Assembly (NCBI RefSeq): GCF_001945395.1
Contig: NZ_MSXV01000010.1
Span: forward strand, 62,001 to 126,000
DNA length: 64,000 nt
Direction: 5' to 3'
Source: Pseudomonas sp. PA15(2017)
Lineage (GTDB): Bacteria; Pseudomonadota; Gammaproteobacteria; Pseudomonadales; Pseudomonadaceae
How positions within the stretch are numbered: position 1 is the stretch's first letter; each line of letters opens with the position of its first letter. Positions 42,527 through 50,858 of this stretch are shown here, piece by piece. The notes below the pieces were generated by a model that had not been told where the DNA came from, searched no databases, and saw nothing but the letters and a program-made list of their open reading frames with translations. The position numbers were made by a program, and so were the translations under genes.

Positions 42527-42926
42527 TTTCAGCCAGGCGTTCGCGGCATGGTGTGGCGAGGGGTATCCGGCAAGCCTCGAGTGCTGGGTCGATGATGCTT
42601 CGTTCCAGACGAGCCTGCATGGCGCAGGCCTGCGCTGTAGCCTGGAGATCTGTCAGGGCTGGGACCCCACGCGAATTGCCGTCTTGCTGGGTGAGGCAGG
42701 CGCTGGGCTGGCCTGTGGCTGCCGGGGAGCCCTGGCTTTCGATCCCCAGGCGCATGCCCTGATGCTGGTGGAGTGGTTACCGCTGCCCGTCCAGGCCGCA
42801 CAGATTCTGACGGCCCTGGAAAACCTGGCCAACCAACGGGCTGCAATGCTCAGCCTGGCCAATGCTCGCACGTTCGATTTTACCGATTCCACCCCATTCA
42901 ACCCGAAGGGCATTGAAGCCCGCTGA
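42513..42926 (+). CDS. hrpG: HrpG, T3SS chaperone-like regulator
   Basis: The protein (137 aa) resembles a class I T3SS chaperone in its fold pattern (a helix, strands with RCSLEICQGWDPTRIAVLLGE, and a final helix). In P. syringae HrpG binds HrpV and so frees HrpS. The first codons overlap hrpF by 14 bases. Assignment is by order, size and fold pattern; sequence conservation in this family is low. Confidence 0.82.
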   Translation: MAYSDFSQAFAAWCGEGYPASLECWVDDASFQTSLHGAGLRCSLEICQGWDPTRIAVLLGEAGAGLACGCRGALAFDPQAHALMLVEWLPLPVQAAQILTALENLANQRAAMLSLANARTFDFTDSTPFNPKGIEAR

Positions 42927-42938
42927 CAGGAGTAACCG

Positions 42939-45038
42939 ATGCGCAAGGCCCTGAGATGGCTACCGTGGTTGTATTTCGTTGTCGCGATGCCCGCACTCGC
43001 GCTCCCGCCGGAAAGCTGGAAGCGCACGGCCTACGCCTATGACGCTCAGCAGGCGGAGTTGATGACCGCGCTGGGTGATTTCGCCCGCGAGTTCGGCTTG
43101 GCCCTCGACATGCCGCCCATGGACGGCGTGATCGACGGGCGCATTCGCGCCGACAATCCCCAGGGGTTTCTCGACCGGCTGGGCCGCGAGTACCACTTTC
43201 AGTGGTTCGTCTTCAACGAGACCCTGTACGTCAGTCCCACCCAGGAACAGACCTCGGCACGCATCGATGTGTCCTCGGAGGCGGTCGACGACCTCGAGGC
43301 GGCGCTGAGCAAGATCGGCCTGCTCGATCCGCGCTTCGGCTGGGGGCTGTTGCCGGACGAAGGCGCAGTACTGGTACGCGGCCCGGCCAAGTACGTGCAG
43401 TTCATCCGAGACTACGGCGAAAAGGTCGAGGAGCCGGAAGAGGCGGAGAAGCAGGATGTCATCGTGTTCCCGCTCAAGTACGCCAACGTTGCCGATCGCA
43501 CAATCCGCTACCGGGATCAGGAGTTGCAGGTGGCCGGCGTGGCACGCATTCTCCAAGAGCTGTTGGACGCCCGTGCGCAGACCGGCATGCGCGGCGCGGT
43601 GGATGCGGGGGCCAGCCTGAATGGGTTGCGGGCCGGCGCCGGCAGCCGCGACTCGTCCTCCCTGGTCCAGGACGCGCTAGCCAACTCGGGCCTCGAAGGC
43701 TCCGGCTATGGTCCTGATCTGGGGGCCATGATTGGCTTGGCGCCGGTACCATCCTCGAGTGGCAAGAGCCGCGAGCGAGGTGGCAAGATTCGTGTCAGCG
43801 CCGATGTGCGCAACAACGCGGTGCTGATCTATGACCTGCCGGCGCGCAAGGCCATGTACCAGGGGCTGATTGCCCAGCTGGACGTGCCGCGCAATGTGAT
43901 CGAGATCGATGCGGTGATCCTCGACATTGATCGCAACGAGCTGGCGGAGCTGTCCAGCCGCTGGTCGCTCACGGCCGGCAGTGTGACGGGCGGTGCCAAC
44001 CTCCTCCAGCCAGGCGCACCCTCGACGCTGTTTATCCAGGATGCCGGGCGCTTCTCCGCCGACCTCCGAGCGCTTGAAGGCAATGGCGCTGCCTCGATCG
44101 TCGGCAATCCGTCGATCCTGACGCTGGAAAACCAGCCGGCCGTCATCGATTTCAGCCGCACCGAATACCTCACCGCACTGGCCGAACGTGTCGCCAATAT
44201 CGCACCCATCACCGCTGGCACCAGCCTGCAGGTGATTCCACGTTCGCTGAACCACAACGGTCGCTCCCAGGTTCAGTTGATCGTCGATATCGAAGATGGG
44301 CAGATCGTCGAATCGCAGATCAAGGACGAACAGCCGTCCGTGCGTCGTGGCAACGTCAGCACCCAGGCGGTGATCGCCGAGCACGGCTCCCTGGTGATCG
44401 GCGGTTTTCACGGCGTGGAGGCCAATGACCGGCTCAACAAGGTTCCACTGCTGGGCGATATTCCCGTCATCGGCAAGCTGCTCTTCCAGTCGCGCAGCCG
44501 TGAATACACCCAGCGCGAGCGGCTGTTCATCCTCACCCCGCGGTTGATCGGTGACCAGGTCAATCCAGCGCGCTACGTGCAGCACGCCAACCCCCATGAC
44601 CTCGATCGCCAGCTCAAGGAAGTGCAGGCGCGTCGCGGTGTCACCGACCGGCCGACGCGCAACGATGTTCGCCAGGCATTCGAAAACCTGGTCGCCGGCA
44701 CGCTGCCGCAGGGCTTCAGTGCTGCCAGGGCCTCGTTTCAGCACAACACCCTGTGTCGGTTCGACCCAGGGCTGACGGTCAATGCCGAGCACTCCCAGTG
44801 GTTCGTCCGCAAGGACTGGGGCGTGGCGGTGGTGGCTGTGCGCAACGACTCGGATATGCCCATGCGTATCGACGAGAGCCAGTGCGGCGGTCGCTGGGTC
44901 TTGGGCGTGAGCGCCTGGCCGCAAGCTTGGCTGCAGCCGGGCGAGCAGAGCGAGGTTTTCATCGCCATGCGCCAGGCCAAGGCCCTCGACCCTTCCCTCG
45001 AACTTCGCCCCTCGCTGCTAAGCGATAAGGAACCATGA
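42939..45038 (+). CDS. hrcC: T3SS outer-membrane secretin HrcC (SctC)
   Basis: HrcC (699 aa) forms the outer-membrane ring. It has a signal peptide (residues 1-23, ending ALA), N-terminal ring-building domains (about 30-330), then the secretin core with VEIDAVILDIDRNELAEL, NPSILTLENQPAVIDFSRTE, GTSLQVIPRSLN and VIAEHGSLVIGGF, ending KLLFQSRSREYTQRERLFILTPRLI. A C-terminal extension of about 160 residues follows, as in P. syringae HrcC (about 700 residues). AGGAG precedes the ATG. It overlaps hrpT. Confidence 0.95.
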   Translation: MRKALRWLPWLYFVVAMPALALPPESWKRTAYAYDAQQAELMTALGDFAREFGLALDMPPMDGVIDGRIRADNPQGFLDRLGREYHFQWFVFNETLYVSPTQEQTSARIDVSSEAVDDLEAALSKIGLLDPRFGWGLLPDEGAVLVRGPAKYVQFIRDYGEKVEEPEEAEKQDVIVFPLKYANVADRTIRYRDQELQVAGVARILQELLDARAQTGMRGAVDAGASLNGLRAGAGSRDSSSLVQDALANSGLEGSGYGPDLGAMIGLAPVPSSSGKSRERGGKIRVSADVRNNAVLIYDLPARKAMYQGLIAQLDVPRNVIEIDAVILDIDRNELAELSSRWSLTAGSVTGGANLLQPGAPSTLFIQDAGRFSADLRALEGNGAASIVGNPSILTLENQPAVIDFSRTEYLTALAERVANIAPITAGTSLQVIPRSLNHNGRSQVQLIVDIEDGQIVESQIKDEQPSVRRGNVSTQAVIAEHGSLVIGGFHGVEANDRLNKVPLLGDIPVIGKLLFQSRSREYTQRERLFILTPRLIGDQVNPARYVQHANPHDLDRQLKEVQARRGVTDRPTRNDVRQAFENLVAGTLPQGFSAARASFQHNTLCRFDPGLTVNAEHSQWFVRKDWGVAVVAVRNDSDMPMRIDESQCGGRWVLGVSAWPQAWLQPGEQSEVFIAMRQAKALDPSLELRPSLLSDKEP

Positions 45039-45247
45039 TGATGTTTCGCGTATTGGCCGTTGTGTCGATTGTCGGCGTGCTGGCAGGCTGTGCCAGCCCC
45101 AAAGGTTGTTCAGGTCAGGCGTGCAAGCGTCCTGACTCCACCCCCAGGAGCCTGGTGATCTGGTGGCCCGACGACATGCGCCAGGGGCTCAATGAGCAGG
45201 ATCGCCAGCGCGACCTGGACTACACCGTCACGCCGCTGGAGAACTGA
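45035..45247 (+). CDS. hrpT: HrpT, outer-membrane lipoprotein
   Basis: The protein (70 aa) has a lipoprotein signal ending VLAGC with the modified cysteine at residue 19. HrpT of P. syringae (about 67 aa) is a lipoprotein that helps HrcC assembly. Three ATG codons in a row (45035, 45038, 45041) leave the start uncertain by two residues. It overlaps hrcC. A second pair of cysteines (KGCSGQAC) follows in the short mature part. Confidence 0.88.
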   Translation: MMMFRVLAVVSIVGVLAGCASPKGCSGQACKRPDSTPRSLVIWWPDDMRQGLNEQDRQRDLDYTVTPLEN

Positions 45248-45249
45248 GC

Positions 45250-45597
45250 ATGATGCAGACCTCGGAAAAGCGCACCTTCCTCGAACACGCCGCTGCCGAG
45301 CGCGGCGCGGTTTGGCCGCTTGCTTCCGGGGTAGCATTCATCAGTCGCCGTGATCACCGATGCTGGGGCGTTGCGTTGCACGTGGAGGTGGAGGCCCTGG
45401 GCCCCGATCAGCTGCGTGCCACCCTGGCGCGGCGTTTTTGCGAGGCGGATCGCTACGATCAGTTCTTCCTGTTTCTCAACCTGCAGCGAGAGTTGGTGGT
45501 CTGGCACGCGGCGCCCGTAGAGGATACCGACATCGTCTCCCTCGACCACATCTGCCAGGAGCAACTCGCCCTCGTAGGGCTGGAGCACCTACCATGA
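45250..45597 (+). CDS. hrpV: HrpV, anti-activator of HrpS
   Basis: HrpV (115 aa) has exactly the size of the P. syringae protein, which binds HrpS and lowers hrpL transcription and is itself bound by HrpG. The sequence shows a chaperone-like alpha/beta pattern: WGVALHVEVEALGPDQLRA, RYDQFFLFLNLQRELVVWHA, then a final helix. It starts 2 bases after the hrpT stop and is the last gene of the hrpA-hrpV operon. Confidence 0.87.
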   Translation: MMQTSEKRTFLEHAAAERGAVWPLASGVAFISRRDHRCWGVALHVEVEALGPDQLRATLARRFCEADRYDQFFLFLNLQRELVVWHAAPVEDTDIVSLDHICQEQLALVGLEHLP

Positions 45598-45900
45598 CGG
45601 CTCTCGCGGCGCTCGCTCACCGCTCCGCGCATACGTCCTCAGTGCCGCGCGATCCCCGTGTCAACGCTCGCCGCTCAAGTCAGTGATCGGCAGGTCGACG
45701 CACCAGCAACATTGCTCATGGCCAAGCCTTTGGGACGTCGGGCGCCTCGCTCATCCGATGCCGCTTTTGGGCAGCGGGTGAATCCTGATTCTGATGGCGA
45801 GGACGTTGATCAATACCTGATGCGCCATCCTCCAGCCGCCTGACCCGAGGCTCTGTTCGGTGCCCGAGCAGCAAGCCGCAGTCAGCTGTTCAGGGCATGC
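45598..45900. other. Convergent gap between hrpV and hrcU
   Basis: This 303-base gap separates two convergent operons. A 30-codon frame (45594-45686) starts with an ATG overlapping the hrpV stop and a 61-codon frame starts with GTG at 45658 and ends at 45843; neither resembles a known protein. A weak inverted repeat is formed by CTCTGTTCGG and CCGAGCAG at about 45851-45869. No strong terminator with a T run is seen for either direction. Confidence 0.5.
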
Positions 45901-46977
45901 TCACAGGTGATCGGTACGAATGACCTGGTCGTCGACCTCATCGAGCTGCTTCACCAGTTGGTAGATCTGCGCCACCATTTCCAGCGTGGCCCTGGGGATG
46001 TAGCGGCCGGTGCGGGTCTTGTACAGGGTGCGTGCCAGCCACACGCTCTGCACCACCGGCACCTTGGCGAGCTTGGCCTGGGCGATCAGTGCCAGGGCGC
46101 CGTCGTCTTCGCCCTTGCAGTGGATCATCGGCAGGGGCGTTTTGCCGGGCCGGTAGAACAGCGCGACGGCGTAGTGGGTCGGGTTGACCACCAAAACGTC
46201 GGCCTCCTGCACCGGGCGCGGCGCGGCTTCGGGTTCCTGGTTGAGAATCTCGAAGGCGAACTGGCGCCGCTGGCCCTTGACGTGGGGGTCGCCCTCGGAC
46301 TGTTTGTATTCCTTCTTGATATCGTCGTGGCTCATGCGCAGGCGCTTGGCATGGAAGAATTTCTGCAGACCGAAGTCGATGGCCGCCAGCACCAGCAGCA
46401 ACCCCAGGGTGATGCGCAGAATGTGGCGGAACACCTGCAGCAGCGACTGCCAGTAGGTGTCGAGATCGGAATTGGCCAACAGGATCAGCGTTCCCAGTTC
46501 CGGCTCGAGCAACAGGTAGAGGGTGTAGCCAATGATGATGGCCTTGAGTACGCTCATCAACAGGTTGGAGAGGTTCTGCCCGGAGAACATCTGTTTGAGT
46601 TGCGCGAAGGGGTTGAGCTTGTTGAAGTCGACTTTCAGTGCCTTGGGCGCGAACAGGAAACCGAACTGCCCCCAGCCAGCAGCCAGGCGCATCAGCATCG
46701 CCAGGCCGACGCTCAAGGCGAGAAAGGGCAGCATCACCGCGATGGCTTCGGTAACCAGTTGTTCGACGATCCGCTCGAAGGGTTGCTGGGTAGCATTGAC
46801 CGACAATTCCATCAACTGCTTGAGGCTGTCCATGCTGCTGTTCGCCAGGCCCAGCGTCACCTCGCTGACCAAAAGCAGGATCAGCAGCTTGCTGACATCC
46901 TGGCTCTGCGCGATCTGCCCCTTCTCACGGGCATCGCGCAACTGTTTGGGTGTGGCTTTTTCGGTCTTTTCACTCAC
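45901..46977 (-). CDS. hrcU: T3SS export apparatus switch protein HrcU (SctU)
   Basis: HrcU (358 aa) is the self-cleaving switch of substrate class. Four membrane helices lie in the first 210 residues, followed by a basic linker and the autocleavage motif N265-P-T-H268 in VVNPTHYAVALFYRPG. The N-terminus SEKTEKATPKQLRDAREKGQ is the family hallmark. The GTG start at 46977 overlaps the hrcT end by 4 bases. It is the last gene of the hrpJ-hrcU operon. Confidence 0.96.
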   Translation of the reverse strand: MSEKTEKATPKQLRDAREKGQIAQSQDVSKLLILLLVSEVTLGLANSSMDSLKQLMELSVNATQQPFERIVEQLVTEAIAVMLPFLALSVGLAMLMRLAAGWGQFGFLFAPKALKVDFNKLNPFAQLKQMFSGQNLSNLLMSVLKAIIIGYTLYLLLEPELGTLILLANSDLDTYWQSLLQVFRHILRITLGLLLVLAAIDFGLQKFFHAKRLRMSHDDIKKEYKQSEGDPHVKGQRRQFAFEILNQEPEAAPRPVQEADVLVVNPTHYAVALFYRPGKTPLPMIHCKGEDDGALALIAQAKLAKVPVVQSVWLARTLYKTRTGRYIPRATLEMVAQIYQLVKQLDEVDDQVIRTDHL

Positions 46978-47774
46978 GGCTCCGGTACCCCTACGATGTG
47001 CTGGAGCAGATCGCTGATCACCCTCAGGTGCTGCAGCTCACCGCTGCCCAACTCAAGCAGCGTCGGCAGGTAGATCAGCAGGAAGGCGATGCCGGCGATG
47101 CTTTTGGCGGGCATGGCGAGGATGAACACATTGAGCTGTTGTGCGTACAGGCTGATGATCGCCATCACCGCTTCGATCAGCAGCAGTACCGCGATGAAGG
47201 GCGCGGCGTACAGCAGCATGTGGTGCAGCGTGCGGCTCAGTTGTTCGAGCAGGATGATCAGGCCGTCCTGGGTAAGAGTCGGCAGCCAGGCCGTGGGTGG
47301 CCAGATCAGGTAACTGTCCCAGATCACCTGCAGGATCAACGGCAGCCCGCCGATCACCATCAGCAGCATGATCATCGCCTCCTGAAACAGCATGCCCATG
47401 GGGGTCACGTCCGGCCCCAGTGCGGGGTTGATCTGCCCACCGCTCAGGGCGCCGCGCTGGCTGTCGAGCAGGGCGCCCACCGAGGCGAACATCCAGAACG
47501 GCATGTACAGCAGCACGCCCAGCAGGGCGCCCAGAGCCACTTCCTTGAACAGCAGGCCAAGTATCCAGCCCAGGTTCGAGTCCTGGCCGTCCAGCGCCGC
47601 ACTGATCGACGGCGCCGGGATCAGGGCCACGGCAATGACCACCGCGTAGCGCAGGGGGCCCTTCAGGTACCTGAAGCAGAAAGCGGGTACCAGAAACATG
47701 CAGGGCACCAGGCGCGCTGCTGCAAGGCCGATGCCTTGCAGCAGCTCGAAGGCGCTTTGCATGTCCCAGGGCAT
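46974..47774 (-). CDS. hrcT: T3SS export gate protein HrcT (SctT)
   Basis: HrcT (266 aa) is a FliR-like subunit of the inner-membrane export gate. Several hydrophobic helices are present (SFLVPAFCF-like region ARLVPCMFLVPAFCFRYLKG, GALLGVLLYMPFWMFASVGALLDSQRG). The DSQRGALSGGQINP segment is typical. It begins immediately after hrcS without a gap and is coupled to hrcU. Confidence 0.95.
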   Translation of the reverse strand: MPWDMQSAFELLQGIGLAAARLVPCMFLVPAFCFRYLKGPLRYAVVIAVALIPAPSISAALDGQDSNLGWILGLLFKEVALGALLGVLLYMPFWMFASVGALLDSQRGALSGGQINPALGPDVTPMGMLFQEAMIMLLMVIGGLPLILQVIWDSYLIWPPTAWLPTLTQDGLIILLEQLSRTLHHMLLYAAPFIAVLLLIEAVMAIISLYAQQLNVFILAMPAKSIAGIAFLLIYLPTLLELGSGELQHLRVISDLLQHIVGVPEP

Positions 47775-48041
47775 CTAGCGGGGCCCGCCTGTCCGGGCGA
47801 TCAGGTCGAAGGCCATGTTGATGAACTGGATCAGTTCCAGGCCGACCCAACGGCCGGTCATGGCCAGGGTGAGGCCGACGGCGGCCAGCTTGAGGCCGAA
47901 CGGCAGGGTCTGATCCTGCATCTGCATCAGGGCCTGCAGCAGCGAGGTGACCACCCCCACCAGTACCGCCACGGCCAGCGGCGGAGCGGTGAGGATGACG
48001 ACCAGGAACATGCCTTGCTTGAACAGTGCCAACGCTTCCAT
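47775..48041 (-). CDS. hrcS: T3SS export gate protein HrcS (SctS)
   Basis: HrcS (88 aa) is the FliQ-like gate subunit with two membrane helices, the first with FKQGMFLVVILTAPPLAVAVLVG and the second with LAAVGLTLAMTGRWVGLELI. The segment SLLQALMQMQDQTLPF is conserved in SctS. It starts 7 bases after the hrcR stop. Confidence 0.95.
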   Translation of the reverse strand: MEALALFKQGMFLVVILTAPPLAVAVLVGVVTSLLQALMQMQDQTLPFGLKLAAVGLTLAMTGRWVGLELIQFINMAFDLIARTGGPR

Positions 48042-48048
48042 GGCGACC

Positions 48049-48702
48049 TCACAGGTAGGAAAGGAACAGGCTGTCGATCAGCTTCGTCCAGCCATCCACC
48101 AGCACGAACAGCAGCAGCTTGAGTGGTAGCGAGATGGTCATCGGCGACACCATCTGCATGCCCAGTGCCAGCAGCAGGTTGGAAACGATCAGATCGATGA
48201 CGATGAAGGGGATGTAGATCAGGAAGCCGATCTTGAAGGCGGCCTGCAGCTCGGACAGCACGAATGCCGGGATGGCCAACAGCAGGTCGCTCTTGCTGGC
48301 GCTCTCGGCCATCTCCTTGGGCCACATGCGATGGGTGTTTTCCAGCAGGTGGGTGAGCACGTCTGGGTCGGTGTTATGGGTCATGAACTGCTGCAGCGGG
48401 TCGATGATGCCGCCAGCGCTTTCCTGCAGACTCTGGGTGGTGGACATGTCCAGTGGGTTCTGGTCCAGGCGCTTCTGGACCTCGTGGGCCACCGGGGCCA
48501 TGACGAACATTGTGGCGGCGAGGGCGATACCGTAGATGGCCATGTTCGGCGGCACCTGCTGCACGCCGATGGCGTTACGGGTGATCATCAGGGTCATGGC
48601 GATCTTCAGGAATGCTGTGCAGACGATCAGCAGGAAGGGCACCAGCGACAGTGCGCCAAGGAACAGCGCCAGGAGGACCGGGTTCATCCCGTCCAGAATC
48701 AT
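48049..48702 (-). CDS. hrcR: T3SS export gate protein HrcR (SctR)
   Basis: HrcR (217 aa) is the FliP-like core of the export gate. Four membrane helices are visible, with [19 protein letters not shown] at the start and the conserved [16 protein letters not shown] segment as [19 protein letters not shown]. The ATG at 48702 is chosen: it overlaps the hrcQb stop (ATGA) and gives the length of P. syringae HrcR; the frame is open 30 codons further upstream within hrcQb. Confidence 0.95.
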   Translation of the reverse strand: MILDGMNPVLLALFLGALSLVPFLLIVCTAFLKIAMTLMITRNAIGVQQVPPNMAIYGIALAATMFVMAPVAHEVQKRLDQNPLDMSTTQSLQESAGGIIDPLQQFMTHNTDPDVLTHLLENTHRMWPKEMAESASKSDLLLAIPAFVLSELQAAFKIGFLIYIPFIVIDLIVSNLLLALGMQMVSPMTISLPLKLLLFVLVDGWTKLIDSLFLSYL

Positions 48703-49169
48703 GTCAGCGACGCCATGCGAGTGATCTGCAGGCCCAGGCGGCCGCCCACGTCGACCAATTCGCCCTCGGCGACCACCTGCTCGCCGCTGCATAGCCAGGC
48801 CTGCCCCGGCGTGACGCCCTGCACCTCAAGCACCGCGCCATGGTCGAGCCGTTGCAGTTGTTCCAGGCTCAGGCTCAGTGAGCCACAGCGCAGCGTCAGG
48901 GCCAGGGGCAGATGCGCAAGGGGCGAAAGAGTCTGCTGGTCAGCCGAATTCTCGGGGGCCGTATCGGTCGACTGCTGCGCCGCTGCCCAGGCCTGCTGCT
49001 CGTCGTCGGCCCCGTCGACTGCCGCCTCGTCCGTATCGTCGGGCGTAATGGGCGCTTGTTGGGCGTCGGGTTGTACCGCCAGGTCCGGTCGCTCATCGAG
49101 GTAGGCGGCTTCACTGGCTTCATTGGCATAGGGTGTTTCCAGGGTCGGGTCAGTGCTCGTCATGCTCAT
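48699..49169 (-). CDS. hrcQb: T3SS C-ring protein HrcQb (SctQ C-terminal part)
   Basis: HrcQb (156 aa) carries the C-terminal SpoA (FliN-like) domain at about residues 80-153 ([32 protein letters not shown]). In front is an acidic, low-complexity linker (residues 1-75, rich in D, E, A, Q). In the P. syringae group SctQ is split into two genes, hrcQa and hrcQb, and the same split is seen here. The start (49169 or 49163) overlaps the end of hrcQa by about 20 bases. Confidence 0.9.
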   Translation of the reverse strand: MSMTSTDPTLETPYANEASEAAYLDERPDLAVQPDAQQAPITPDDTDEAAVDGADDEQQAWAAAQQSTDTAPENSADQQTLSPLAHLPLALTLRCGSLSLSLEQLQRLDHGAVLEVQGVTPGQAWLCSGEQVVAEGELVDVGGRLGLQITRMASLT

Positions 49170-49866
49170 GGCCGTCGATTTCCAGGTTCAAAAGGAGGCG
49201 TGTTCCGCATACTGTCGTCTGCCCGCGCCAGCGCTGGCCGGCGAGCGCCAGCACACCGTGGCCCTCGCAGTCGAAATGCGGGTCGCTTGGCACCACCACG
49301 TCTCCCGGGCGCAGTGAGGCGAGTTGTTCCAGGGTCAGCTCGCTGCGGCCCAGGATCAGCGGCTCGTGCACCTGCAGGGCGGTCGGAAAGGGGCGGTGAA
49401 GCGGGTGCCAGAACGGCGCCTGCAACAAGCCCAGCAGGGTGCCCGCGGCGGCCGTCAATTGGCCGTGGGCGACTTCCTCGCCCAGCGTCACGCGTAGGGC
49501 GCAGCGCATGTGCAGGTCCGCCGACGGGGCGCTTTCACGTATCGACAACGGAGCCAGACAGGTGCTTATCGCCGGGCTAAGCTGCTGACTGATCACCTGC
49601 CAGTACCAGGCCTGGGGGGCACCCGCGATGCTTACCGGCAGCTCACCCAGCAGGCTGAGCAGGGCGCCGGCATCGCTCAGGTGCAAGGCCCCCAGAGCGC
49701 TGTCGAACCAGGTGCCGGGGGCGGCCTGCGCTTCGGCTGGCAGGGGCGTCACGCGCAGCTCGCCGCTTAGCCCCCTGGCCTGAAAGGTCGCCCTCAGCCC
49801 CGCGCCCAGGGCCCGGCTGGCTTGCGCCTGCAGGGGGGCCAGCTGGCGAAGAACTAGCGCGCTCAT
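49150..49866 (-). CDS. hrcQa: T3SS C-ring protein HrcQa (SctQ N-terminal part)
   Basis: HrcQa (238 aa) holds the N-terminal part and first SpoA domain of SctQ, the sorting-platform component. The C-terminal SpoA-like segment is HEPLILGRSELTLEQLASLRPGDVVVPSDPHFD. It works with HrcQb to form the C-ring and dock substrates and ATPase. It overlaps hrpP by 4 bases and hrcQb by 20 bases; the overlap indicates a true gene split, not a sequencing frameshift within one ORF. Confidence 0.9.
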   Translation of the reverse strand: MSALVLRQLAPLQAQASRALGAGLRATFQARGLSGELRVTPLPAEAQAAPGTWFDSALGALHLSDAGALLSLLGELPVSIAGAPQAWYWQVISQQLSPAISTCLAPLSIRESAPSADLHMRCALRVTLGEEVAHGQLTAAAGTLLGLLQAPFWHPLHRPFPTALQVHEPLILGRSELTLEQLASLRPGDVVVPSDPHFDCEGHGVLALAGQRWRGQTTVCGTRLLLNLEIDGHEHDEH

Positions 49867-50420
49867 GCCAGCGCCTCATCGACCAGCGTCAGGCGAATCG
49901 GGCTGCCCATGGCCTCGGCCAGCGCCGCCTCGCAGGCGCTGCGCTGGCCGCGCAGGCGCTCGAAGGTTTCCCGGCGGGCGCAACCCAGCTCCACCTCCCA
50001 TTGATCGTCGCGCTTGCCGGCGCGTACCTGAATCCGGCCCAGGTTGGGCATCAGCAGGGTGGCCGTGAACGCGCCTGGAGGCGCGATGGGCAACCGTTGC
50101 GCCAATTCGTCGACCAGCTGGCCCGCGGCGGCATCGGGCTTACCGGCCGCGGCGGTCTGGCCGCCTCCCAAACCTGAGCCCTCGTCCGATACCGCCTGCG
50201 CCGGCTGGATCAGTTGGGCGAACACCAGCCCGTCGGCCATCAACGCCGACGGCGACAGGTCTAGGCCCTGGGTGAGCATGCGCAGGTCAATATCACCACG
50301 CCGTAGCGGGCCGCCTTGCTGGAGCCTGGCGGCGGCAGGTTGCGCCTGGGCCGGGCTGGGGGTTGCCGGCGGGGTGGGTGGCTGCGGCCGTCGAGGCGCC
50401 GCGGCGGTTTCAGCTTTCAT
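49863..50420 (-). CDS. hrpP: T3SS substrate-specificity switch/ruler protein HrpP (SctP)
   Basis: HrpP (185 aa) has a proline- and alanine-rich N-terminus (residues 6-40), a variable middle and a conserved C-terminal globular T3S4 domain (PPGAFTATLLMPNLGRIQVRAGKRDDQWEVELGC). HrpP is secreted and controls the switch from pilus to effector export with HrcU. It overlaps hrpO by 11 bases and hrcQa by 4 bases. Confidence 0.85.
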   Translation of the reverse strand: MKAETAAAPRRPQPPTPPATPSPAQAQPAAARLQQGGPLRRGDIDLRMLTQGLDLSPSALMADGLVFAQLIQPAQAVSDEGSGLGGGQTAAAGKPDAAAGQLVDELAQRLPIAPPGAFTATLLMPNLGRIQVRAGKRDDQWEVELGCARRETFERLRGQRSACEAALAEAMGSPIRLTLVDEALA

Positions 50421-50856
50421 CGTTCAGGGCCTCGTTAAGGCAAGCGAGTTTTTCCACGGCGCGCTGCGCCTGTCTGGCCTGGTTGCTGGCCTGCTGCAGC
50501 TGGGCCTGATGGGTCTCGAGAAGGGCCTGCTGCTGATGGACCTCATGGCGTAGCGTGGCCAGGTGGTCGAGCATGCGGCGCTCGCGATCATGCCAGCGGC
50601 CGACCTCCTCGAACCCCATGCACTGCTGCAGGTGCTGGCTGGCCAGTTGTGCACGGCGGGCGTGCTGCTCCTCGGTTTGCCGCGTGAGCCGCGCCTCGAC
50701 GTTCTGCAGTTGTTCGTGACTGTTTTCCAGGTTTTGCTGCGCTTCGCGTTGCTGGCGCTCGGCACGTGCCTGGCGATGCTGGCGCAAGGGTTTGAGCAGA
50801 GCGATGGCCTGCTCCAGCGACGCGCGTTGCGGGTCGATTTCCAGATCGTTTTCCAT
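50410..50856 (-). CDS. hrpO: T3SS central stalk protein HrpO (SctO)
   Basis: HrpO (148 aa) corresponds to SctO/FliJ, the stalk that fits into the ATPase ring. Nearly the whole protein is a long antiparallel coiled coil, rich in Q, E, R and A (HRQARAERQQREAQQNLENS and onward). The ATG at 50856 is chosen; it lies 2 bases after the hrcN stop, and the longer frame would overlap hrcN by 121 bases. Confidence 0.87.
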   Translation of the reverse strand: MENDLEIDPQRASLEQAIALLKPLRQHRQARAERQQREAQQNLENSHEQLQNVEARLTRQTEEQHARRAQLASQHLQQCMGFEEVGRWHDRERRMLDHLATLRHEVHQQQALLETHQAQLQQASNQARQAQRAVEKLACLNEALNDES

Positions 50857-50858
50857 GC

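Noticed and set aside
49150..49169. Frameshift splitting a single hrcQ
   Set aside because: The overlap carries a separate ATG for hrcQb, and the split hrcQa/hrcQb layout is normal for the P. syringae type system.
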